64,000 nt of DNA from Montifringilla adamsi (taxonomy: Eukaryota; Chordata; Aves; Passeriformes; Passeridae): contig JAGGNK010003335.1 of NCBI GenBank assembly GCA_017590115.1, positions 13,598,779 through 13,662,778 on the forward strand, given 5' to 3'. Positions 8,333 through 20,689 of this stretch are shown piece by piece. Both the position numbers and the translations under genes were made by a program. Each line of letters opens with the position of its first letter. Within the stretch, counting starts at the first letter, position 1. The notes below the pieces were generated by a model. It saw only the letters and a program-made list of their open reading frames with translations, searched no databases and was not told the DNA's origin.

Positions 8333-11300
8333 GAAAAGCTGATGCTTAGTAGTGATGTCTTTTTTTCAGATCTGGATGAATTTTGGTTTGCTGGAAGCAC
8401 CTTTGCATTCCTCTGGGACAAACACAAAGTGCTCACTGTGACACAAAGCTCCCCAGGGCAGGGGCTGTGCTGAGGAGGGGGCACACAACGATTACAGCCC
8501 TGAGGGGACATGGGAATGGCTTGTGGCTGTGTGTTCCCATTAGGTCCCCCCTAACACCCCAATTCAGAGCTCTTTGCTAGGGCCAAGCATTTTATCATCT
8601 CTGGGGCTGCTGCACACACCTAAAAAGGAGCATCCATATGCCCTGACCAGAAAGAGCTCCAGTTTTCACGTTTGGCACTCAAACCACGCAGTTATAAATG
8701 CTGCTCCTGCCTTGAACTGGAACATAAATGTTTATAACTCCTGTTGCTCTCTTGTCAGTTTGTCCATTAATTTATTGTCGAGACACCTTTTAATTTCTGA
8801 CCTCATCTGGGCACCAGCCTGGAGTCTGCTGAAGTTGCTGACTTTTTCCCCATTAAGGAGAGAAGCTTTGCTTTTAGAGTTCTGCCCTCAATTTGCAGAG
8901 GTGAGGTTTCTCACACACATCCCACCTCTTCTCCCTTCATGGCTGGGGTCACTCCCGTGGGTCTGAGAGCCCCTCAGGGAATGGTTCCTGGGATACAGCT
9001 ACAAATCCCGCAGTGGAGGGCGAGGGTAGACAGGAATGAGAAACTTTAGGTCTTAAAATGATCCAAAAATTCACCCAGCCCTCCATTGTCTCTATTTCTG
9101 GATCCCTGATAAAACTAAAAGTCGGTTCTAAATAATGTGCAATATTTCAGCAAGGAAAAGCAAGACAAAGGGGCTATTTAAAGCCACCTTCTTTGCAGGG
9201 CTTGGCTGGCGGGCTCTGCCTCTTTTGTGTCATTGTGTCTGTGCAAAACACAGACGAGAGGCTGGGGAAATACAATGTGCACTCCAATTTAGAACACATG
9301 CAAAGGTCAGCCCTGGTGCACGCTTGGCTTTGGGGGGGAACAGGAGGCTCTGGGCTGAGCAGGTTAACTTGGATTTCTGTAAAGCAATGAGGGGGATCAT
9401 AAACATGCAGTTCTAGAGCAGAATAACCTGCCTGGCTGCTCTTTTTGCTCTGAAATTGAGGCATTACCTTCCCTTCGTGGCTCTGTTCTGTGGTGCTGCT
9501 TGAATCCTGGGTCTTTTACCCTTCGGTGTCCTTGGGGGATAAGGAGGCCAGGAGTATCTGTGTGAAACATTTGGACAGCCTTAAATATAAATGTGAGGTG
9601 TCACAACGTGTTCCCAGCTTGAAAGCAGCTACAAAACCCTCAGGGGCTGCTAACCTGGCACGTGTTTGTTCTGGCAAGGGAGGGAACGCAATAAAAGCAC
9701 TAAACTGAGGGGAACTGCTTGCTGCAGGTTGTTTGGGAGGACAGGGCATGGGAGGGATGGCCCAGGAGGAAAGGAGAGCACCGAGAATGTGCTGGAGGTG
9801 ACATCCAGCAGGGTTGTGCTGCACTGGTGGGAGATGGGGAACTTGTCTGCATTCTGGACCTGCACAAGCTGGGGAGGGTCTGCTGCAGCCTGAAAATTGA
9901 GCAGCATTTTGGGATCCTAAAGGAGACCATGCAAAGAAAAACCTATAGAGGTTTACTGAGGAGATGGGGCAGGTTAGTTTTTTGTTGTTTTGGAGGGGGA
10001 TACAAGTACACCTTTCAAAGTCTGAAGTGTGTGTGGGTATTTAAAAGTTTCAAGGCAATCTCAATGCTTTGAAAAGCAGCTCTGATGTGCCCCTCAAGGA
10101 TGAAGTGTTGGACCAGCAAAGCCAAGAAGGCAAAGCATGACAAGGGAGGGTTAGGAAGGCATTGGGCTGTCTGGCTGTAGGGCACAGGCTGTATTCCCAG
10201 CACTGGGCTCAGGAAAGCTGGGCATGGGAATGATGCCCACAAACACTCACTGGCTGCTGTAAATGTTGCATTTTCCGAGCACAACGCTCACCCAAATATC
10301 ACATTATTTAACCTGAGAAGGGCTTGAGAGACCCCCCAGTTGTGGGGCTGTCCCACAGTCTTGGTTGTGTGAAGGGGAAACTGAGGCCTGAGAAGATCCA
10401 GCTTATCTGGAGTCTGCAGCACCTGCTGTGGGTGGGGGTTTCTCTTCTGCTTGCAGCAATCCCCCAAATCTTGAGGCAGTTCAGGAGTCCTGGCTGAGAT
10501 CCCTGCTGTCATCTCTGAACTGTGCTGCCTTCCCAGTGCCTGTGGGTATAAAAACATCACATCCATCTGAAAGCCTTATCTGTGCCTCCTTTCTGCAGTG
10601 CTGTGATGGATTTTTGGCCTTGTTAAAGTAATCTTCTGCGAGGATTTATCTATTTTTCATGTGTCAAAGATAATTTTTATTTTTTCAGAGCTTCTTCATG
10701 CTGAATTAATTTGTTCTCTGTCAAACCTGTTTTGTTTTTCGCTGGAGCCCTGTGAGTGGGAGAACCCATCTCCCAGAAATGTGTGTGCATCTCTTCTCCT
10801 GCGTGTGGCACTCCCGTGCCAATAAATCCACACCTTCAACCTGCAAACCCTGGGAAGGAACAGCCCTCTGTGCCTCAGCTGCATCCAGGGATGGCTCTGG
10901 ATATCCCACAGGATGCAGCCCAGCTCAGGCATTCCCACGGCAAGGGGTTCCAGCCAGCGAGGTTCCCCTTTTGAGCCATTGACAAATCCATTCCCTTCAT
11001 TTGGCCATGAAAAACCACTTTAATTTTGGGAGATATGGAGCCTTCTCCTCCTCTTCCTCTCCTGTCCCCTTGTGCCTTGCAGACAGGAGCTGAAGTTGGT
11101 GGGATGCTGCAGGGCAGATTTGTTCTCTGTCCAAACTGGGATAATGTGGTTTGTTTTATGAACAGCGCTGGAAACTGGGAAAACAGGTTACGCAGAGCCT
11201 GAGAGCTGCTGCTAATTCATGACTTTTTTCCACCCTCTATCTTTAAATTGCTGAAGGTTAATGGGGCTGAGGCAAACAACCTGTTAAATGCCACAGGGTA

Positions 11301-11895
11301 ACAATAACCCCAGCATTTCCTGCTGTGGGCTGGGACCAGGGGGGCTGCCTGGTCCCTGTCCCTTGGGAACAGCCTGGATTGTCACAGCCTTGTGACAGCT
11401 GGGGGCTGAGCTGGGTCTCTGCTATGGCCAGAGCATTCAAGGGTGATTTTAGAATGCTTCAGGGCTCCTGATGATAACAGGGATGTAAATCCAGGTTTAC
11501 TTGATATCCCTACCTGCACGTACCTGTGGCAGGACTTGTGCCAGGTGGCTGCTGAAGTTTTTTGTGTCAGGAGGAGCAGCTGGGCACTGGAGAAGGCTGG
11601 AGAGGCTGAGCAGGAGGGAGGATCTCCCACTTCTCTCATTCCCCTCATGCTGATGTGGAGAAACTGAGCTGTCCTGGCTGTGATGAGTCCCCTGTGAGGC
11701 TTTGCTCCTTCCCAGCTGGATGTGTTTGGAGGTTCTGGGTGCTCCTTGCTGGGTCTGCTGTGCTCTGGCTGTGGGGAGCAGCTGGAGGGGGAGCTGGGGC
11801 TGAGCAGGGTTTGGGAGAGGCTGTGCAGAATAAGAAAAACAAGAAGCAGTTGTTTGTTGAGCTGCTTTGTTCTCTCTATTTCTGTAGCTAACCTT

Positions 11896-11930
11896 TTGCT
11901 TCTCGAAGCAATAAAAAAAAAAAAAAAAAA
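11896..11930 (+). other. Inverted repeat followed by AATAAA and A18
   Basis: TTGCTTC-TC-GAAGCAA (7-bp perfect stem, 2-base loop, 11896-11911) runs directly into AATAAA and then 18 A residues. It resembles the 3' end of a retroposed transcript, but no parent sequence or target-site duplication was found, so it may be a simple A-tract next to a chance palindrome. Confidence 0.35.
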
Positions 11931-12592
11931 GCACCAAAAACCAACCCTCTTCAAAAAATATTGCAGGGTGTTTCTTTGTGTGCTTTGACTAAGCTGTTCC
12001 TCATAAACCAGTGGCTTTTGCGTAAACACAGGCATGGCAGGCAGAATTATCTGCTTTTTTGCAGCTGTCAAGTACCTTTGCTCCCCCAGTAACCGTGTAA
12101 ATGGGGGAGTGAGGCTGGGAGAGGCACAGCAGCAGAACCTGGGGTGCCCTCCTCTGCCAGTGCATCCCTCCCTGCTCCTGCTCTGCCATGGGGGACCCTG
12201 AGCCAGTTTGTCCCTGGATGCCACCAGGTCTGACCAGGGCTTGGCTCCAGGCTGGACATTAAACCAGCCAAAGACTTCAGAGCTTGAGGCAGGGCTGAAA
12301 ATCGACCCTGTGGGCAAGGGCCATTCTCAGGACTATAAATGTGCCTCTGGAGATGGGCATCGTGGGCTTTGATGTGAACTTTTAATTGCTTGCCAGTGCT
12401 GGAGTCCCAGCAGAGCTGGAGGTGGCAGCAGCAGCAGTTTGGTTGCTAATTGCTGTGTCTGCTCCCTGGTGGCCTCCAGCCAAAGCTGGCATGCTAAATC
12501 TGGGATCTGCTGGAGAGAAGGGAGACCTCCCTTCCACCCCTTTGGGCTGTGGGCTTCAATGATTTCCTTTTTTTTTTTTTTCTTTTTCCCAG

Positions 12593-12723
12593 CTAAAATG
12601 AACAAAAATCCTGTGTCCCGTGACGGCCCTGATAAGCTGGAGGCTCCAGACATGCCCCAGCACAGACTGCCCGTTACAGCCTTTGTTTATTTAAAAATAA
12701 AAAGCCCAACCTCACTATCTTGA
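12593..12723 (+). other. Candidate terminal exon of a short isoform
   Basis: A long T/C tract ending TTTTTCCCAG is one of the best acceptors in the window. Joined to the exon ending at 4747, the phase matches (G+CT = Ala) and the frame stays open for about 43 codons, beginning AKMNKNPVSRDGPDKLEAPD, to a TGA at 12721. No usable donor was seen inside, but AATAAA occurs at 12696-12701. If real, it would give a roughly 59-residue protein. The A-rich run at 12729 and the lack of any family match make chance equally likely. Confidence 0.15.
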
Positions 12724-15119
12724 TGATGGAAAAAAAAAAAATCCATAAACGTGCCAGAGGCGTAATTGGTGCCAATGGAAACCAAAAATTGCCTTCCCCT
12801 CCACCCACCTTTTTCACAGTCAAGTGGTTTGGGAGGGAGCTTTCCTTAGGCCCTGGTGGTGCTGCAGGAATCCTTTCCCATGGATTTCCCCAAACCTCAC
12901 CACTCTCAGAAGCTCCAGGGCATGGTGGGAGGCCTGTGGTAAAATTCCAGGTGGGATCATGGATCCCTGCCTCTCAAACTGTGATCAAATCCTTTGGAGA
13001 GCATCCTAAGGGCAGCAGCGAAGTGCCCTGGGAGTGCTCATGGAAATCTCGTTATCAGCATCTTTGCTAATGAGGGATCATCCCCTGATTGTGCAGCCTG
13101 TTCCCTGGCTGCTGGCCAGGGGCAGGGATCCCAGCTAGCACCTTCTCCTGGCCCTTCAGACCTGGGGCCTGGGGACAGAGGGTCCCTGTGGGCCTTCACC
13201 ACCCTTCTGGGGCTGGTGGCACTCCCAGCTCAGTTCCTGGGCCATGGCAGGGAAGGATTCACCTTTTCCTTGGCTCGTGGCTCTGCTGACCCTCCTGGAG
13301 GAGATGTGGCAACAGCTGGTGCTGTTCAGGATTTCCTGTCCCTCTCTGGGCTCAGCTCCTTGCAGGGGACCTGTGTTTTGAGGCAGGTGTCCCTCAGTGC
13401 CACCAAAAGCAAGGTGAAAGCCACCAGGTTGGGCTGAGCCTTTGAGGTTTTTGTGGGAGCCCTGCGGGGATGGCTCGGAGAGGGATGAATTTCATGGGAG
13501 GGTTATTGCCACACAATGTGCAATTATGTGGTGTCTTTTAAATAATTTCCTCCATCAAGTCTGTCCACACCCAAACCAAAATAAACATTCTGAAAGGCTG
13601 CAAAGCTAAACACACAATGCTTACCCTTAAATGCAGCTTTTTCTCCTTCTTGCAGACACCTGCTCCATGTCCTGGGAGGGAGGAGCATCCAGGAATGCTG
13701 AGTTAGGATTACCCAACTCAAACTTTGGCAAATGCTAACTTTCCAAACCCTCATTTCAGACCATCGTTATCTGTTTTAGTTAGTAACTTTCTCAGAAAGG
13801 AGTAAGGTCAGTGCTTTCTTTTCATCACTTTGAGGCCCTGTACTGTTCCCAGTGCTGCTGTCCATGGGCTCCCCAGCCTTATTCCACATCTCTGAGCTCA
13901 TTTCCATTTGCTCTCACCCATTTCTGGGCTCACACAGAGCGTGGGTGCTGCCCATGGTGGTGGGTGAACCAAGGTGTCACCTGAGCAGCAGCCACCACCA
14001 CCCACAGCTGCTCCTCTGCACTTTTCTCAGCTTTCCTTTGGGAATAAATTATAGAAAAGAGGGAATTTTAACCCCTGCTCACTCTGCCTGCTGTCTGGGA
14101 TGATAAACTGTGTTCTCCCTGGGGAGCTGGTGTTCTGGGGTGAGGGAACTGCCCTGATGAAACTCCTGGCTTATTTCTCCTCCCTGAGTCCTTTGCTGCT
14201 TTTCCATTTCCTGGGACTCTGTTGTGTCCTCAGCAGCCCCTTGGGAAGGGCCTCAGCAAATTGGGCACAAAATCCTCTTTTGTCACCCAGACACCTCTGC
14301 TGTCACTCTGGCATCTCCTTCATCCACCCATCCCTTCCCCAGTGAGACTTGTTCAGGCTAAACCCAGTCTCTGCTGGGAACCCCAGATGGGAAAGTGCTC
14401 TGGTTTTAATTAGCATCTTAATTAGTTTATCAGCCCTTGGCACCACTGTCATTCCTGGATGCACTTTTCAGCAGAGCTCTTGTTCTTGTCATCCTTCAGT
14501 GCTTAATTTTTTAGTTATCATAAAGTGTCATTTTCCTGGTTCAGGGAGATATTCCTCTGAAATTGTGTTTGTTAGCTGAGCTGGTTAATACATGTTTTCT
14601 TTCTCCTCCCCAAAAACTAAATCACTTTGGTTTTTCTTCTTCTGCCCGGTTCCAGATAGTGCCTGATCATTAATCCCAGAAATGTGCTGTGGTGGGAAAG
14701 GTGTATTCCTCTGACAGATAAGCTTGACTGACATAAATAATTTAGTTCCTCTGCACCTTTTTTTTCCTTCTGTAACTGCTGGAGATCGAGGTGACCCACA
14801 GAGTCATCTGAAATTCTCCTGCAAGTGATCTCCAGGTTTGATTTTGTTTTCAGCTCTTTGGCAGCTGTAAGTTATAGTCATGCTCCAGTGGCTTCAGGAA
14901 GATTATATTCTTTATTTTCACATCATTTTTCTGCTACAGTAAGTGAAGAAAAAATATGGGTATTTTGTCTATTTACTTTTTGGTGTGGTCTGATTTCTGG
15001 GTTTTCCTTCATCCCTTTCCCTACTGATTTTTGTCTTCCCTGAATGGTCTTTATCTATCTTCTGATGACAGATAAAATGATAGATAAATAGAATGCTCTT
15101 TATCTATCTTATGTCTCTC

Positions 15120-15149
15120 ATACAGAGACAGCCTGTGCTGTCTCTGTAT
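15120..15149. repeat. Perfect 12-bp inverted repeat
   Basis: ATACAGAGACAG at 15120-15131, loop CCTGTG, then CTGTCTCTGTAT at 15138-15149. The arms are perfectly complementary, giving a hairpin or cruciform with a 6-base loop. Just upstream (15046-15110) are two copies of TTTATCTATCTT and matching AGATAAA runs, so the neighbourhood is rich in short repeats. Function unknown. Confidence 0.85.
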
Positions 15150-16196
15150 TCTGCCTTCTGCTGGAAATTTCCTTCCAGTTGTTGCCATTGATTCACTCTT
15201 GGCTTAGCCAGGCTTTTCCTCCTCTTGGATGGCTTTCCTGGGGTTTTGTGCCAGGACCACTGGGACCCCTGGGGCCATTACCCAGAGGTGGAACTGGGGT
15301 GGGGTCAGTGGCACTGCCTTTCCCATGGCCTCCCTGGGGACCTGCAAATAAAGTGACCACAGGAGAGGACTGGGGCAGCCCAAAGTTTGCTTTTTGCCAG
15401 CAACCAGGGCCTGTGTGGCTGTGACAGGGACCCGAGTCTGACACTGCACCTGCTCAGGGTCCGTTCTGTCTGCCTGGTGCTTCTTGTAGGGCCACGGGTC
15501 CCCTGAAGGATGTTCTTTCTTCTCTTCCCAGAGGTTCTCCCTGGCAGCTTTGCACCCAGGGGAGTGCAAACAGAGTAAAAGCTGGCTGAGACCCTTGGCT
15601 TGGTCAAAGGGAAGAGAAGGTGGTGAGGGAGTTCCAAGGAGCCAATTTTTTGGTGCAGTTTGCCCATCAGTGCAACCTCATCAGTCTCTTTGTGACAGAA
15701 AATCCTCCTGTGTTGTTTGGGCCCATGTTTCTCCCTCAGAGAGGCTCACCCACCTCAAAAATTTGAGTCCATACAACCAAGCCTTCCTCAGCAGCTCTCT
15801 AACTCTGGGCAGAGTACCAGGAATAATTCCCAGCCCAGCCCTTGGAAGGGTCTGGCAGGGCTGGCCAGGCAGGTGCTGTGTGTCTGCAGAGATTTGGGAT
15901 GTCTGAGGGGTGCTGAAATTACAGCCTGTGGGAGTCCAACTGCTGCACAGGCTTTGAACACTGAGGGAAAAAAATAATGATAAAAAAAGCTCTATTGGCT
16001 TTTTGCTTGTGATTTCACTGGCAAGGCAAGAAGTTTGCAGCTGATGGGGGAAAGTCTTGGCTGCTGAGCCTGGAGTGGGATGGAGGGATTCGAGCTGAGC
16101 TTTCTTATTTCATCTTTATGGTAGTGACTCACTTGACACTTGACTTTATTCTGTAACTGTAATGTTTTAACCTGAAGCTTTGCACATGGAGAGCTG

Positions 16197-16233
16197 ACAC
16201 TAACGGAGCGAGGTCGCTTTGCTCGCTTGGTGT
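16197..16233. repeat. CpG-containing hairpin in CpG-poor DNA
   Basis: AGCGAG (16207-16212), nine-base loop, CTCGCT (16222-16227), flanked by ACAC (16197-16200) and GTGT (16230-16233), so the hairpin can extend with an internal bulge. Four CpGs fall in about 22 bases in a region where CpG is rare. It could be a preserved binding site or chance. Confidence 0.5.
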
Positions 16234-16788
16234 GACAAGAACTAACTCAGGTTTGATGGTCCTCAGCCCTTGGCAGGGTTCTGTGCCAGCCTTTTTCCAG
16301 CTTCAGGTGTGTTCCCAGTGAGAGCAATGGAAATATTGTCTCATCAGAGGGTGTTCCTGGTTATTGGGGTCTCTCCAGGCGTGGTGTTGGTGTCTCTGCC
16401 CGGAGAAAATCCCGCAGCTGGAGCTGCTGTGGAATTTGGCTGTGCTTGGGGTAATGCCTGGAGTATTCCAGTATTCCCTCACCAGGAAAGCAGGGAGTGG
16501 CTGAGAGCATCCAGTGTCCTCTTCAGAGCAGGGACAAGAGCTCTGTACCTTGAGCAAGGTTGTCATTTCTGTCTCTCCACATTTTCCAGCTCTTCACGGG
16601 GATGCTGTGACACTGTCAGTGTTCTCTAAAGGCCACTGGCAGTGGGATCTGCTAGGAATCACTGTGTGCTGCTCTATTTATGGCTCTTATGGAGGGACTG
16701 ACCCACTCACTCAGCCCCATGCAAACCTTCACACAGCTCTTCCCATCTGGTGTCCATGTTCTGCAGTGTTTCTTCTTGTTTTGCTAAG

Positions 16789-16848
16789 GAAAGCGGTGTC
16801 TGTGGAGGGAGAAAGATGCCCCAGACATTTTCCAAGGTCTGTCTGAAA
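16789..16848 (+). other. Phase-compatible pseudo-exon candidate
   Basis: TTTCTTCTTGTTTTGCTAAG acts as a plausible acceptor, 60 bases follow and then AAA|GTGAGTAGG. Joined to the 4747 donor, the frame stays open (G, KRCLWREKDAPDIFQGLSE) and exits in phase 1. The open frame is only 20 codons, so this carries little weight. Confidence 0.12.
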
Positions 16849-18093
16849 GTGAGTAGGGGAGACAAAAATGTAGTGTTGCAAAACTATCACTGGGCCTTCT
16901 GTGCATTTAAATAGCTTTAAAAATGACTTCTTGTAGGCCTGGAATCCTCACTGCCATCACCAAATCCACGGAGTGCAGGGCTGGGCTCCACATCTGATTC
17001 AGCTCCTGATGAATCATTATTTCCACTACTTGTTTTTCATAATTGCTTTTGCTAATCTTCAGCTATATTTGCATTTTCTCAGTGCTCACCATTCCCTTCA
17101 TCCCTTCCTGGGTGCAAGCCTTGAGGTGTCAACATCCAGCTTGTGTGCCCTGTGATATTCAGGGGAGCTGTAAATGCAGAAGGAGATCTTTGGCTGGTGT
17201 AAATTATCAAAGCTGTGCTGAGTGGATCTGTAGAGCTCAGCTGCAGGAATTCCCTTGGGATATTTCATTCCTGCTGGCTGGAACAGCAGAAAGCTGCTGG
17301 GGGAAATGGCCTTGTTCAAACATACCTGATGTGCAAGACTCACAGCTGAGCAATTCTCTGCTCCTTTGTTTTGGCCTGTTAAGCTTTAGCAAAATAAAAT
17401 CAATCTTTTGGCCTTTTCTGTTGGTTCCTGTGTGGAGTCAGGTGTTTTACAAGCTCTCCACATCCTCTTGGCCACACAGCAGCCTGTCAAACTGGAACCC
17501 CAAGGCAGAGGCTCCTTGGCAGCATGTAGAAAAAGGAAAAGAATTGCCAGGTTAAGTAAAGTTTAGTTACTTAAAGGGTGAAAAGTTTCCCTGCAGATAA
17601 GCAGAGTTCAGATCTGTAATTCTGACTGATTCCAGCACTGATTCCACTTGGGCTCCTTGCTGTTGGTTAAGGGATGGGAAGGCAGAGGGTTTGTTTGGGT
17701 TCTGCTGCATTAACCCCATGGTCAGAACTGTAAATGGTTCAGGGAGAAAAAAGTACCTGAGCCAAGCCTTGTTGTCACAATGAAAGGAAATTGTCCCTTT
17801 TCAACTTCAGCTGAATTTGCAAAACATCCTGACCCCAACGTGTGTCACCCAAACCCTTCAAAATGGGGCCAGTTATAAACAACTTTACTTCATTCATCTC
17901 TCCTGGAATAGGAGGAGAAGGGGAGCTAGGAAAATTTATTGAATGGAAAATGGATCTTTTTAAAAGGAAAAAAAGAGAAGAAATTGCTCCTTCCTGGCTT
18001 TTTGGGAGGAATTACAAACAATGGGCATTAAAACCCAAGACACAAACCTGGGCTGGCTCTGGCCACCTCCAGGCACATCATTTCCCCTCCAGA

Positions 18094-18128
18094 GAATCAA
18101 GGAATGGTTCAGGCTGGAAAAGACCTTT
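18094..18128 (-). mobile_element. CR1 terminal scrap, antisense
   Basis: GAATCAAGGAATGGTTCAGG then CTGGAAAAGACC corresponds to the last ~35 bases of a CR1 of the TTCAGGTTGGAAAAGACC type. Too short for certainty. Confidence 0.55.
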
Positions 18129-19984
18129 GTGTGTGTGTTCCTCCCCCTCTTTCTCCCATTCTGGAGCAGTGTTGCCAGCAGGCAAACACTAATCCATCCT
18201 GACAGCTCTGCCCATCTTCCTGCTTTGGTCTGGCAACCAGCAAACAGCTTGATTAAGGTCCCTGGGGCTTTATTAGTGCAGCTTGTTGCCTGTAAATTAA
18301 TCAACAGGTTTCCTGTGTTTAACTCTTTCTGGGAATGTTCTGCATTGCTGTGGGTGGTGAATCAAGACTTCAGAACTGGCTTTTTTTAAAAAGGCACAGC
18401 AGAAATAACTTCAAAGGTTTTACAGTCCTGGTTCTTGGGGCAGGAGGGGAAGAGATCCTGTGGTCTCTGCTGGTGCTGCTTGTCTGACTTCCCATCTCTA
18501 AGAGCAATTTTAGGCTTTTGCTTTATTTCTCTTGGCTGTTCAACCCCTGTAAAATATAAAATATCCATTATCCATGCAGAGGGCAGCCAGATGGAACCTG
18601 TACTTTGCTGAGTTATACATAAGAAATCAGATGTGCTCTGGCCCCTCAAATGAGAAGCACTCTGAGGAACAGGACCACCTTGCTGTTCTGAGGGTTCTGG
18701 AGCCATGGGCAGAAGTTACCAGGATGTTTTATTTGGCAGTGTTTTTTTTCAGGCTTTGGGCTCATCCTTTAACTGTTTGATTTCACCATAGAGGGATTAG
18801 GAAAAAAACTTTGTAGTGCTGGACTTGGATAATGAGCAGAAGGTTTGGGGGCACACACTGAGTTTTCAGGTGACTGCAGATACCAGGATGGAGATGACTG
18901 ATGCTGTATGGATATAATGGATTGAACATCCTCTCATTATTTCAAAGCTCACAGGATTTCCAGCTTCTCACATGGGGACACCCAGCTCCTTATCTCCATT
19001 TTCCATTCCTGTGCCTGTTCTCTCCCCTCCCACCCTCTGGAGGCTCCATCAGTGCATTCTCTGTGTGCACTGTCCTGCCTTTAGGGCCAGCACAGCCCCT
19101 GCCTGTGCTCCCACACAGCACGAGCCCTGGGGGAGCAGCAGCACCCTGCACATGGAGTTGGATTTGGTCTGATGTGGACTTCACCCTGCAGTGAGCAATG
19201 GTGAGAACAGGCTGAGCCAGGCTGCTCGTATAGATTATTTTTGGCGACAATCAAAGCTAGAAGGAGAATGTGCCTGTGCAGAGGTTGTCTCCTGCCCCGT
19301 GGGAGGGGAGCAGCTGGCAGAGGAGGGCTGTCCTGCCCTGTGCACATTCCCCCAGGAAGGATGTGTTCCTGAAGCTGGCTCCAGCCAGACCAGAGCGGGG
19401 TGAGGTGTGGAATTTGCCTTCAGAAGCTGGCCAGCATCCTGCCTTCTGGATGATGTACAAGTTCTCACATTTTATCACACTTTTCATGCCTATTTTACTA
19501 AAAAGCATCTTAGTGCTCAGCTGGAGTTGTTGCATCCAGGTGTGAGCAAAGCTTCCTGCCCCAGAGCAGTGCAAAGCAATTTGGAGAGTGAGGTTCCAGC
19601 TTTGGATCCTTGGCATCTGTGGCTGAAGCACCTTGTAGATACCTGCACCACCAGTTAGAGCTTCCTGGCAGGGGCTGAAACACCTGCAGGAGCCAAGTGG
19701 GTGAGCTGGAATTCCCAGTGGTGCTGCCTGTGGACCTCCCCAGGTGACAGGAGAAAACTGTGTGCAGAGGAAGTGTTTTCTCTGCCATTTAAAATGTCAT
19801 AACAGTTGATCTGCTCTTATGAGGAAGTTCTTTGTGGTGAACAGAAGGAAAAGTGGCATTTCTGAAGGGTGATTTTAAGACAAATGTGTTCTGGCCACTG
19901 TAGCCTTGAGGACTGAGGGAATCTTGGAAAAGACCTCAGAGAGCAGGTACCAGCAGGGCTGAAAAAAGTTGCTTGATGTAGAGT
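18129..19984. other. Unique intronic block
   Basis: No repeat or exon recognised. Moderately GC-poor before 18900 and GC-richer afterwards. Confidence 0.45.
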
Positions 19985-20225
19985 TCATAGAATTATAGAA
20001 TCTTCTGAGTTGAAAGAGACCCATAAGGATCCAACTCCTGTCCCTGCACAGACCCCCAACAATCCCACCCTGGGCATCCCTGGAGCGGTGTCCAAACTCT
20101 CCTGGAGCTCTGGCAGCCTCGGAGCTGTGCCCATTCCCTGGGCAGTGCCCAGCACCCTCTGGGGGAAGAACCTTTCCCTGATCTCCAACCTGACCCTGCC
20201 CTGGCACAGCTTCAGCTCCTTGGCA
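19985..20225 (-). mobile_element. CR1 fragment with intact terminus, antisense
   Basis: Begins TCATAGAATTATAGAATC, the reverse complement of the tandem ATTCTATGA-type CR1 tail, and continues through CAACAATCCCACCCTGGGCA, CTCCTGGAGCTCTGGCAGCC and CACCCTCTGGGGGAAGAACC. 5'-truncated at about 240 bases. Confidence 0.9.
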
Positions 20226-20689
20226 CAGTTCAGACAATCCTCACTCTGGCCACTGCACCAGAGGCACAGCTGCTGCTTCCCATCTCCCATCAGCAAAGAT
20301 TTCCCTGTAGGAATTCCCACTTTTGCTCATCCCTTGGGACATTCACCTTGCTCTGCTGATGAGGGCACACAGGCTCCATCTCTCGTGTCCACACTCCTCT
20401 GCCAGAGTGACAAAAGGATGACTGCAAACCTGTGGGGTTTGGGAGGGGGAGAGGGCATCATCTCAGTGCCAGGCACAGCTGGGGACACATGGCTCACATG
20501 GCTGTGTGTCATGTCTGTCACATCCCCAGCGCTGGCCTTTGCACCGTGCCAGCGTGGTGGCAGCTGTGACACATCCATCAGCCATGCCTGCTGCTCCCTG
20601 TTGCCAGGCACAGAGGGGTGACCTTTTCAGAGAGGAGAAGAGGCTGGGGAGAGCCATGGGTGGGTGGGAGGCAGTGGCACCCCTGGCTG

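Larger units (their letters stand above)
8333..18093. other. Long unique block, presumed intron
   Basis: Almost 10 kb without a recognised interspersed repeat, the largest such stretch in the window. It includes homopolymer tracts (A18 at 11913-11930; T-rich at 12568-12586), inverted repeats at 11896, 15120 and 16197, and two phase-compatible pseudo-exon candidates at 12593 and 16789. No convincing coding exon was seen. Confidence 0.5.

Noticed and set aside
11382..12317. 311-codon minus strand frame, the longest in the window
   Set aside because: Composition is Ser/Pro/Gln-rich and unordered, it runs through an A18/T18 homopolymer (poly-Phe), and no domain is visible; judged a chance frame in stop-poor GC-rich DNA.
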